A stretch of DNA of 64,000 bases from Actinomycetes bacterium (GTDB lineage Bacteria; Actinomycetota; Acidimicrobiia; Acidimicrobiales; Bog-793), in contig JAJZBI010000001.1 in assembly GCA_021798985.1 (NCBI GenBank), positions 192,194 to 256,193 of the forward strand, written 5' to 3'. The notes under the pieces are model-generated. The model did no database searches and was not told where the DNA came from. It was given only the letters and a program-made list of their open reading frames with translations. Position 1 is the stretch's first letter. The number at the start of each line of letters is the position of its first letter. The position numbers were made by a program, and so were the translations under genes. Positions 14,416-21,667 of the stretch are shown piece after piece.

Positions 14416-16518
14416 ATGATGTCGCCCAGGACCCACGAGCAGCTCGAAGGCGTCGCCACCTACCGTGGCGTTCCCGTCGACGAGGTGCTGACGGACTTCC
14501 GGCTCGCCTGCTTGGCCCGCGAGCTCGACGATCGCCAGCTCATCCTTCACAAACAGGGCCGCACCTACTTCCACATCGCCGGTGCCGGCCACGAAGCCCT
14601 GCTCACCGCCTTCGCGAGGTCGCTGCGGCCGGGCTATGACTGGTTCTTTCCCTACTACCGTGACCTGCCGCTCGTGCTCGCGCTCGGCGTCAGCCCGTAC
14701 GAGGTGTTGCTGCAGGCCGTCGGCTCGGCCGAGGACCCGGCCTCAGGCGGTCGCCAGATGCCGTCGCACTGGGCGAGCCGCCCGCTCCACATCGTCAGCC
14801 AGTCGAGCCCGACCGGCAGCCAGTGCCTGCCAGCCGTCGGCTGCGCCGAGACGACGCGCTTCGCCTCTGAGCGCGGCCTTCCGGACGTCGAGCATCACGA
14901 CGACGAGGTGACCTACGTTTCGATCGGCGAGGGGGCCACCTCGGAGGGCGAGTTCTGGGAGAGCCTCAACACCGCATCGAAGATGCGCCTCCCCATCGTC
15001 TACCTCGTCGCCGACAACGGCTACGCGATCTCGGTGCGCTCCGAGGAGCAGGCGCCAGCTCCCATCGGCGAGCTCATCTCAGGCTTCCCCCACTTCGAGG
15101 TGGCCCGCATCGATGGCGGCGACTACTTCGCCGCGCGCCAGGCAGCCGAGCGCGCCGTGGCGCGAGCGCGCGCCGGCGAGGGGCCGAGCCTCGTGCAGGC
15201 CGCCGTCACGCGGCCGTACTCGCACTCCTCCTCGGACAACCAGCTCCGCTACCGCAGCGCCGACGAGCTCGCCAAGGAGGCCGCCAGCGACCCGATCGCC
15301 CGCATGGAGCGCGAGCTCGTGACGGCTGGACTGATCAGCGTCGACGACGTCGCCAAGATGAAGGCCGAGGCCCGCGAGCTCATCCTCGACGCGGCCGCAA
15401 AGGCGCTCGGCGCGGCGCGGCCGAGCCCTGAGACGGTGCTCACCAACCTCGTCTCCCTCGCCCCGCTCCCCGAGCCGCAGCTGCCGAGCGACGAGGGGCC
15501 GCCAGTGCACTTCAGCGAGTCGATCCGGCGGGTGCTGCACGAGACGATGGCGAGCGATGAGCGCGTGCGCGTCTTTGGAGAGGACGTCGCCGATGCCGAT
15601 CCCGCCATGCTCGCCGAGCTCGACGGGCTAGGCGGCGTCTTCGGGACGACGCTCGGGCTCCAGCGGAGCTTCGGCAAGGACCGCTGCTTCAACACCCCGC
15701 TCGCCGAAGCGAACATCATCGGCCGGGCCGTCGGACAGGCCGTCCGTGGGCTGAAACCGGTCCCCGAGATCCAGTTCTTCGACTACATCTGGCCCGCCAT
15801 GCAGCAGATCCGCTCCGAGGCGGCAACGATGCGGTGGCGCTCGAACGGCACCTTCTCGGCGCCGATCGTGGTCCGCTGCGCGATCGGCGGCTACCTCGCC
15901 GGGGGGGCGATCTGGCATTCCCAGTGCGGAGAGTCGATCTTCGCCCACACCCCGGGGCTCCTGATCGCCTTCCCCTCCCGCGCCCGGGACGCGGTCGGGC
16001 TCTTTCGCGCCGCGATGGCCTACGAGGACCCGGTGCTGTTCCTCGAGCACAAGCATCTCTTCCGCCAGCGCTACGCGATGGACCCCTACCCCGACCCCGG
16101 CTATGTGCTGCCCTTTGGCAAGGGGACGATCGTTCGGCCCGGTGAGGACCTCAGCATCGTGACGTGGGGCGCGACGGTGCGGCGATCGCTCCTCGCCGCC
16201 GAGGAGCTCGCCAAGGAGGGCATCGAGGCCGAAGTCGTCGACCTGCGGACGCTCGCGCCCTGGGACCGCGAGCTCGTCGCGGACTCCGTGGCGCGCACCT
16301 CGCGCCTACTCGTCGTGCACGAGGACGTGCTCACCGGCGGCTTCGGCGGCGAGGTGGCGGCGTTCGCGGCCGAGCACTGCTTTGACGACCTCGACGCGCC
16401 GGTGCGGCGCATCGGCGCCCTCGACACCTGGGTCGCCTACGAGCCAAGTTTGGAGCGGGCGATCCTGCCGCAGGTCGACCAGATCACCGACGCGGCAAGG
16501 AGCCTCGCCGAGTACTGA
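14416..16518 (+). CDS. Fused alpha-beta E1 component of a 2-oxoacid dehydrogenase complex
   Basis: This 700-aa thiamine-diphosphate enzyme joins the E1 alpha (about 1-360) and E1 beta (about 370-700) chains that are normally separate. It decarboxylates a 2-oxoacid and passes the acyl group to lipoyl E2. The ThDP motif runs from GEG at 171 through to Asn201 (GEGATSEGEF...DNGYAISV). The beta half has ETMASDERVRVFGEDVA and the C-terminal transketolase-like domain. Branched-chain 2-oxoacids are the likeliest substrates, by resemblance to fused BkdAB-type E1 proteins, but pyruvate cannot be excluded. ATG 14416 has AGGTGAG upstream. No E2 or E3 gene is nearby. Confidence 0.88.
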   Translation: MMSPRTHEQLEGVATYRGVPVDEVLTDFRLACLARELDDRQLILHKQGRTYFHIAGAGHEALLTAFARSLRPGYDWFFPYYRDLPLVLALGVSPYEVLLQAVGSAEDPASGGRQMPSHWASRPLHIVSQSSPTGSQCLPAVGCAETTRFASERGLPDVEHHDDEVTYVSIGEGATSEGEFWESLNTASKMRLPIVYLVADNGYAISVRSEEQAPAPIGELISGFPHFEVARIDGGDYFAARQAAERAVARARAGEGPSLVQAAVTRPYSHSSSDNQLRYRSADELAKEAASDPIARMERELVTAGLISVDDVAKMKAEARELILDAAAKALGAARPSPETVLTNLVSLAPLPEPQLPSDEGPPVHFSESIRRVLHETMASDERVRVFGEDVADADPAMLAELDGLGGVFGTTLGLQRSFGKDRCFNTPLAEANIIGRAVGQAVRGLKPVPEIQFFDYIWPAMQQIRSEAATMRWRSNGTFSAPIVVRCAIGGYLAGGAIWHSQCGESIFAHTPGLLIAFPSRARDAVGLFRAAMAYEDPVLFLEHKHLFRQRYAMDPYPDPGYVLPFGKGTIVRPGEDLSIVTWGATVRRSLLAAEELAKEGIEAEVVDLRTLAPWDRELVADSVARTSRLLVVHEDVLTGGFGGEVAAFAAEHCFDDLDAPVRRIGALDTWVAYEPSLERAILPQVDQITDAARSLAEY

Positions 16519-16523
16519 GCGCT

Positions 16524-16550
16524 CGCTGGCGGCCCCCGCGGCGGCCAGCG
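16524..16550. terminator. Hairpin between convergent E1 and pstA genes
   Basis: CGCTGGC and GCCAGCG form a perfect 7-bp stem with a 13-base GC-rich loop in the 42-base gap between two convergent stops. There is no T-run on either side, so it is at best a weak bidirectional terminator. Confidence 0.4.
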
Positions 16551-16560
16551 GCCCGTGAGC

Positions 16561-17505
16561 TCACGCGCCCCGGCGGGCGCGGGCGGCGCCCCGCCCAGCG
16601 CGCGACCGCTCCGGCGCGTAGCGCTGGGTAAGCCGCACCACCAGCCGGGCCGCGAGCACGAGCCCCAGGACGAGCACCACGAGCAGCACGGAGGAGTCGA
16701 AGGCGAGGTTGCGCACCGCCTGGGTCGGCTCGTTCCAGAACGTCCAGGTGGCGTAGGTGAGGTAGGGGACCGGGGCGTGGGTGAGCGCGCCGCTCGGATA
16801 GCTATTCGAGAAGCCGGCGGTGTACAGCAGCGGTGCGGTCTCCCCGACCGAGATCGCGAGGGCGACGATGATCCCCGTCGCCATCCCCGGCACCGCCGAG
16901 CGGACCACGATCTTTCGCAAGAGGTAGGTCTTCGCCATCCCGAGCGCCTCGCCGCCCTCCCGATAGGCAAGTGGGACCTGGTTGAGGGCGATCTCGGTCG
17001 ACTTGGCGACGTAGGGGACGACGAGGAGCGACAGCACGATCAGCGCCGCGAGCAGCGAGAAGCCCCAGTGCAGCCCGACGACGAGCGCCACGTAGCCGGT
17101 GTAGCCGAAGACGATCGAGGGGATGCCCGACAGCACCTCCGATGCGCTCCGCAGCACGGCGGTGAGCGGGCTCGGCCGTGCCATCTCGGAGAGGAAGAGC
17201 CCGGTGCCGATGCCGACGAGCCCCGCGAGGATGCCGACGCCGAGCATCAGTACGAAGGTTCCGACCACCGTGTTCGACAGCCCGCCGCCGACCCCATTGG
17301 TCGGCTCGGTGAAGATCGACCATCTCCAGCCCGGGATCGCGCTCTGCACCACGCCCTCGAGGACCCAGATCACGACCGCGACGAGCAGCGCCAGGCCGAG
17401 ACCGCACAACGACCACCACAGCGCCGAGCGAACGCGCCGGCTCCAGGCGATCGAGCCGGCCGGAGGAGCGACCGGCCCGGCGAGCACTCTTGTCGTGCTG
17501 GCCAT
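16561..17505 (-). CDS. pstA: Phosphate ABC transporter permease PstA
   Basis: This 314-aa protein is one of the two membrane subunits of the high-affinity phosphate importer. It has about six transmembrane helices and the EAA-loop-like segment EGGEALGMAKTYLLRKIV, which contacts PstB. The SEVLSGIPSIVFGYTGY segment is also characteristic. ATG 17505 overlaps the pstC stop (TGATG) and is preceded by a G-rich ribosome site. It is the last gene of pstB-pstS-pstC-pstA, and a weak hairpin separates it from the convergent E1 gene. Confidence 0.95.
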   Translation of the reverse strand: MASTTRVLAGPVAPPAGSIAWSRRVRSALWWSLCGLGLALLVAVVIWVLEGVVQSAIPGWRWSIFTEPTNGVGGGLSNTVVGTFVLMLGVGILAGLVGIGTGLFLSEMARPSPLTAVLRSASEVLSGIPSIVFGYTGYVALVVGLHWGFSLLAALIVLSLLVVPYVAKSTEIALNQVPLAYREGGEALGMAKTYLLRKIVVRSAVPGMATGIIVALAISVGETAPLLYTAGFSNSYPSGALTHAPVPYLTYATWTFWNEPTQAVRNLAFDSSVLLVVLVLGLVLAARLVVRLTQRYAPERSRAGRGAARARRGA

Positions 17506-18566
17506 CAAAAGCCCACCCCAACGGGCAGCGCCGCGCCGCGCGCCGAACGGCGGACGAGGAGCCGGGCGGCGACGTTGACCGCCAAGGTGATCACAAGGAG
17601 CACCAGCGCCGCTTCCGACAACGTCCTGGTGGAGAAACCGGTCGGGTCGCTCTGGGAGGAGTCCAGCAAGGTGACGATGGCCGCGGCGATCGTGGTGGTT
17701 GACCCGTAGATGTTGTGCGCCAGCTGCAGCGTGCTGCCGCTCACGAGCGCGACGGCGATCGTCTCGCCGAGAGCGCGCCCGAGGCCGAGCACCAGCGCCC
17801 CGATCACCCCCGTCCGGATCCAGCGAAACTGCACCGTAAAGAACACTTCGCTGCTCGTCATGCCGAGCGCCTCTGCGCCCTCTCGCGTGGCCTCGGGGAC
17901 CTGGCGCAACAGGTCGCGAGCCGTCGCTGCGATGATCGGGATGATCATCGCAGCGAGGATGATCCCGGCACTCAGCAGTCCCTGGCCATAGCCGTGGTCA
18001 CCGCGGAAGATGTCAAGAGGCGGGACATTGGGCAGGTGGCTGAGTGCCGGGTAGATCGTGCGCGCCAGCCACGGCCCGAAGGTGAATACGCCGAAGAGCC
18101 CGATGACGACGCTCGGGATGCCGGCCAGGATCTCAAGGACCAGGCCGACGAGGCCCGAGAGCACCCGGGGCAGCTTCTCGACGATGAAGATCGCTGCGCC
18201 GACCGCGACGGGAAAGCCAACGATGACCGCGATCGCCGAGGTCTCGAGGGTGCCGAGAATGAGCGGCAGCGCCCCGTAGTTCGCATCCGGCGGGTGCAGC
18301 ACCCCGCCGGTGCGCACCGGCGGGGAGTAGAAGCTCCCGAGGTTCCACTGCGTCCCGGTGAGGAAGCCCCAGCCGTTGTAGCGAATCGCCGGGAGCGCCT
18401 CGATCAGCAAGACGATCACCATCGCGACGAGTGCGCCGAGTGGGATGACCGCCGACGTGGTGGTGGCGATCCGCAACAGCCGTTGGGCGAGGCCGTGCAG
18501 CGAGCGCTCGCGCTCCGGCGCGTTCGGCCCCGCGGCGAGCTGCGCTGTCTTCTTGGATTCGCTCAT
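17505..18566 (-). CDS. pstC: Phosphate ABC transporter permease PstC
   Basis: This 353-aa permease has six or seven helices and the PstC features LEILAGIPSVVIGLFG and EGAEALGMTSSEVFF, the latter being the loop that contacts PstB. It partners pstA, which it overlaps by one base. ATG 18566 has GGGAG 5 bases upstream. It is separated from pstS by an 86-base gap containing a strong hairpin, so its expression may be set below that of the binding protein. Confidence 0.95.
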   Translation of the reverse strand: MSESKKTAQLAAGPNAPERERSLHGLAQRLLRIATTTSAVIPLGALVAMVIVLLIEALPAIRYNGWGFLTGTQWNLGSFYSPPVRTGGVLHPPDANYGALPLILGTLETSAIAVIVGFPVAVGAAIFIVEKLPRVLSGLVGLVLEILAGIPSVVIGLFGVFTFGPWLARTIYPALSHLPNVPPLDIFRGDHGYGQGLLSAGIILAAMIIPIIAATARDLLRQVPEATREGAEALGMTSSEVFFTVQFRWIRTGVIGALVLGLGRALGETIAVALVSGSTLQLAHNIYGSTTTIAAAIVTLLDSSQSDPTGFSTRTLSEAALVLLVITLAVNVAARLLVRRSARGAALPVGVGF

Positions 18567-18603
18567 TGCTCCCTAGCTCGATCAACGACTGGCCTCGCGC
18601 CAA

Positions 18604-18635
18604 TCGGTGCGGTGCACCGGAGTGCACCGCACCGA
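18604..18635 (-). promoter_or_regulatory. Perfect 14-bp hairpin in the pstS-pstC gap
   Basis: CGGTGCGGTGCAC and its exact complement GTGCACCGCACCG flank a 4-base loop, and one more A-T pair closes the base of the stem. There is no T-run. In operons where a binding protein is needed in excess of its permeases, such a stem can protect the upstream mRNA or attenuate transcription. That role is inferred. Confidence 0.7.
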
Positions 18636-18652
18636 GGCGACGAGTGGGGGGA

Positions 18653-19828
18653 CTAGTGGATCTGCTTCAGCAGGTCGACCGCGATCGCCATGGCGCCGGG
18701 AGCCAGCGGGTGGAAGTAGAACTTCGTGAGGTCCGCCGACGACGAGCCGTGGCGAGGGTCGATGCCCCAGGCGAGGAACGCCTGGATCGCCTTGGCAACC
18801 TGGGGGTTCGACTGGTTGGCGTTGACGATCGCGTACTCGAAGTTGACGATCGGGTAGCCGTACTTCGCCGACTTGGAGTTGATCAGCGAGATCGCCCCGG
18901 TGCTCGGGATCTTCTTGTAGCTCGCCACTTCCGAGGAGATGTTCCCCGGGGTCGGCAGCACGAAATTGCCCGAGCCGTTCAAGAGCTTGGCGTCGCCGAG
19001 CCCAGCCTTCAGCGCGCTGCGCAGCCAGCTGATCCCGATGTAGGCGACGCACCCAGGGGTCTTCTCGCAGCCAGCGAGCATGCCGCCGTTGCCCTGCTCC
19101 GCCAGTCCGTTCGGCACGCTCGGCCAGCTGACCGAGGTGTTCGGGCCGCCGTGCGAAGGCACCCACGAGGAGGGGTCCTGGAACGCGAGGTACGAGCTGA
19201 ACATGAAGGTGTCGCCACTGCCGTCCGAGCGGTGGAAGGGGACGATCTTCATCGCCGGCAGCTTCACGCCCTTGTTGAGGCTCGCGATCGCCGGATCGTT
19301 CCACTTGGTGATCGAGCCGTCGTAGATGCCCGAGAGCACCTTGGCGTCGAGGTTGAGGTGCTTGACCGACAAGCCGGGGAGGTTGTAATCGATCTGTTGC
19401 GCGGAGACGTCGACGGGGATGTCGAGGAGGTTCTTCGGCGCGCTCGCAGGCAGGTAGGCGTCCGAGGCGCCGATCTGCACCGTGCCGTTGCTGGCGTCCG
19501 AGATGCCCGCACCCGAGCCGGTCCCTGCGGTCGTCACCTTGGTCGCGTGGTACTGGCTCGCCCAAGTGCTGATCACCGGGTACAGCAGCGTCGACCCGGT
19601 CTCGAGCAGGGAGACGCCTGACGGGGGCTTCTCGAGCGAGCTCAGCTGCTTCTCGACCGAGGCGTAGGCGTTCGTCTTCGTCGCCGCCGGGTGCTTCTTG
19701 TGCGCGGTCGACGCGCTGGCGATCCCAGCGGTCGCCGCAAGCGCCGTCGTGCCGGCAAGGCCGGCGAGTGCAGCACGGACCCAAAGGGCGTTGCGCCGGG
19801 AGGGGGCGCGCTTCGTCAAAGCTTGCAT
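18653..19828 (-). CDS. pstS: Phosphate-binding protein PstS
   Basis: This 391-aa extracytoplasmic receptor binds phosphate and delivers it to PstCA. It has a basic N-terminus and signal peptide (residues 1-40) and no lipobox Cys, so it is probably secreted or held by another means. Ligand-site segments include ETGSTLLYP, AGTGSGAGI and HRSDGSGDTFMFSSY. The last gives the Arg and Asp that bind phosphate. Two cysteines flank CEKTPGCVAYIG. AAAGGAG lies 12 bases before ATG 19828. A 108-base gap with a short TCCCC/GGGGA stem (19851-19864) separates it from pstB. Confidence 0.94.
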   Translation of the reverse strand: MQALTKRAPSRRNALWVRAALAGLAGTTALAATAGIASASTAHKKHPAATKTNAYASVEKQLSSLEKPPSGVSLLETGSTLLYPVISTWASQYHATKVTTAGTGSGAGISDASNGTVQIGASDAYLPASAPKNLLDIPVDVSAQQIDYNLPGLSVKHLNLDAKVLSGIYDGSITKWNDPAIASLNKGVKLPAMKIVPFHRSDGSGDTFMFSSYLAFQDPSSWVPSHGGPNTSVSWPSVPNGLAEQGNGGMLAGCEKTPGCVAYIGISWLRSALKAGLGDAKLLNGSGNFVLPTPGNISSEVASYKKIPSTGAISLINSKSAKYGYPIVNFEYAIVNANQSNPQVAKAIQAFLAWGIDPRHGSSSADLTKFYFHPLAPGAMAIAVDLLKQIH

Positions 19829-19936
19829 CGCGTTCGATGCTCCTTTCGCTTCCCCGCAAGGGGATCGTGGATGTGGGGCAGTTGCACGCCGACGCCGGCC
19901 GTCCGTCTCGGCAGCGCCGGTCGGTTCTTCCTCCGC

Positions 19937-20761
19937 CTATTGGCGGATCAGTGCGCCCGCCTCTCCGAGCAGGTACCGGGCGGTCTCTTGGCGCTTTGGC
20001 CGCTCGAAGAGGGCGTTGGTGGCTCCGGTCTCGACCAGCTGACCTTCGGAGAAGAGGATCAGGTTGTCCGAGAGCCGCTTGGCCTGGGCGAGGTTGTGCG
20101 TGACGATGATCACCGTCAGCTCGGGGGTGAGCCGGCGTACCAGCTCCTCGACCGCTTCGGTCGAGCGCGGATCGAGCGATGACGTTGGCTCGTCGAGCAG
20201 CAGCACCTCCGGTTCCACGGCGAGCGCGCGAGCCAGGCAGAGCAGCTGCTGCTGTCCACCGGAGAGCCGGAAGGGCGAGTCGTTGAGGCGGTCAGCGACC
20301 GCGCTCCACAGGCCCACCTGCGCGAGATAGGTCTCCGCCACATCGCGCAACTGGGAGCGGCGCGCCATCTTGTGGGCCTTCACACCGGCAATGACGTTGT
20401 CCTGGATGGACATCGGGAAGGGGTTGGGCCGCTGGAAGACCATCCCGACGCGTCGGCGGAGCACGAGCGGATCGACGGAGGGCGCATGGATGTCCTCGCC
20501 CTCGAGGGTGATCTCCCCGCGCCGCCAAAAACCCCGCACCTTGTCGTTCATCCGGTTGAGCGAGCGCAAGAACGTGGTCTTGCCCGAACCCGACGGGCCG
20601 ACAAGGGCGGTGATCGTGCCACGCCGGAACGCCACGGTGATGTCCCGCATCACGGTGGCGTCGCCGAAGCCGAGCACGAGGTCGGAAGCGGCCATCACCT
20701 CCGACGGGCCTGCTGGGCGCTCGACGGCGGGGAGCGGTGCGACGTTGTCCATCTCGGCCAC
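19937..20761 (-). CDS. pstB: Phosphate ABC transporter ATP-binding protein PstB
   Basis: This ATPase drives PstSCA. It has Walker A GPSGSGKTT, the signature LSGGQQQL, Walker B LLLDEP and the switch His in IIVTHNLAQA. It is first in the operon, ahead of pstS, which differs from the usual pstSCAB order. Three starts are possible: GTG 20761, seven bases after TACCTT and suited to leaderless translation (274 aa, chosen); ATG 20752; and ATG 20695, which gives 252 aa and matches the usual PstB N-terminus. A candidate PHO box lies just upstream. phoU is divergent. Confidence 0.93.
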   Translation of the reverse strand: MAEMDNVAPLPAVERPAGPSEVMAASDLVLGFGDATVMRDITVAFRRGTITALVGPSGSGKTTFLRSLNRMNDKVRGFWRRGEITLEGEDIHAPSVDPLVLRRRVGMVFQRPNPFPMSIQDNVIAGVKAHKMARRSQLRDVAETYLAQVGLWSAVADRLNDSPFRLSGGQQQLLCLARALAVEPEVLLLDEPTSSLDPRSTEAVEELVRRLTPELTVIIVTHNLAQAKRLSDNLILFSEGQLVETGATNALFERPKRQETARYLLGEAGALIRQ

Positions 20762-20768
20762 GTCAGGC

Positions 20769-20774
20769 AAGGTA
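20769..20774 (-). promoter_or_regulatory. Candidate -10 box for the pstBSCA operon
   Basis: TACCTT on the minus strand lies 7 bases before GTG 20761 and 17 bases downstream of the PHO-box-like repeats. An activated promoter with a weak -35 would look like this. Confidence 0.45.
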
Positions 20775-20790
20775 GCGGGGCGACCTGAAT

Positions 20791-20836
20791 CGAATTCGAA
20801 CGCCAAGTAACCGGTCGATGACCTGCCGGTGAAACC
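20791..20836 (-). promoter_or_regulatory. PHO-box-like direct repeats upstream of pstB
   Basis: Reading the minus strand, four units spaced by exactly 11 bases begin TTTCAC, GGTCAT, GGTTAC and GTTCGA. Actinobacterial PhoP/RegX3 regulators bind 11-base direct repeats with a GTTCAC-like core. The position, next to the pst promoter and in the same region as phoR-phoP, supports control by phosphate starvation. The last two units match less well. Confidence 0.6.
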
Positions 20837-20929
20837 TTCTGGCAACTCCCGCCGGCCTCGGGCGCTCGAGCGGTCTCGGCCGAAGGCGCGGCGGGTGCGC
20901 GGTGCCGGTCGCGCGCCGGCCAGCGACGA

Positions 20930-20935
20930 TACGGT
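20930..20935 (+). promoter_or_regulatory. Candidate -10 box for leaderless phoU
   Basis: TACGGT ends 6 bases before the GTG start of phoU, with no ribosome site between them. Inferred from spacing. Confidence 0.4.
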
Positions 20936-20941
20936 GCGATC

Positions 20942-21667
20942 GTGGCCGATGAGGCGGCGCGCTCCGCGCAGTTCATGTCCCAGGTCGATCGCAAGGTGAT
21001 CCAGCTGTTCGCGCTCGTCGGCGACGCCGCCAGCGGCGCGACGCACGCCCTGCTCGCTGGAGATCGCGGCGCCGCCACGACCCTGATCGCGCGCGAGGAG
21101 GAGGTCGACGCGCTTTACCGCGACGTCGAGGCGAGCGTGCAGGACTACATCGCCTCGCAGCGCTGCCCGCCCGACCTGCTGCGCTACCTGGTCGCCGTGC
21201 TGCGCCTGCTGCCCGAACTCGAGCGCAGCGGCGATCTCGTCGAGCACATCGCACGCCGCTCCACGAGCACGCTCGCGGCCGAGATGTCGGCGCGAGCGCG
21301 CGGCCTGATCGAGCAGATGGGCGAGGTGGGCGCGGCGATGTGGCACATGGCGGCGGACGCCTACGGCGAGCGATCACCCGAGGTCGCGACCCGCCTCGAT
21401 GAGCTCGACGACGAGATGGACGAGCTGCACGGCACCTTCATGGACGAGCTCGCGAGCGGTGCGATGGCGCTCCCCCTCGTGATCGAGCTCGTGCTGATCG
21501 GGCGCTTCTACGAGCGCCTCGGGGACCACGCGGTCAACATCGCCCGCCGGATCCCCCCACTCGTCGGTGACGCGTCGGCACGCGAGGGCGAGCAGGAGAA
21601 CCGCGCGCCCGTGCGCCCGCGGCGGCCGGGCCCAGGCCTGCGCTGGCGCGCCGAGCGCTCGACTTGA
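20942..21667 (+). CDS. phoU: Phosphate-specific transport system regulator PhoU
   Basis: This 241-aa protein has the two three-helix PhoU repeats, about residues 12-100 and 118-205, with the acidic metal-binding stretches ELERSGDLVEHIARR and RFYERLGDHAVNIARR in equivalent positions. PhoU links Pst activity to the histidine kinase and damps the Pho response when phosphate is plentiful. Residues 206-241 are a charged tail that lies antisense to the end of the coupling ATPase gene. It is divergent from pstB across 180 bases that hold the PHO box. Confidence 0.92.
   Translation: MADEAARSAQFMSQVDRKVIQLFALVGDAASGATHALLAGDRGAATTLIAREEEVDALYRDVEASVQDYIASQRCPPDLLRYLVAVLRLLPELERSGDLVEHIARRSTSTLAAEMSARARGLIEQMGEVGAAMWHMAADAYGERSPEVATRLDELDDEMDELHGTFMDELASGAMALPLVIELVLIGRFYERLGDHAVNIARRIPPLVGDASAREGEQENRAPVRPRRPGPGLRWRAERST

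Noticed and set aside
19851..19864. TCCCC/GGGGA stem upstream of pstS as a terminator
   Set aside because: Only 5 bp, no T-run, and located close to the pstS ribosome site.
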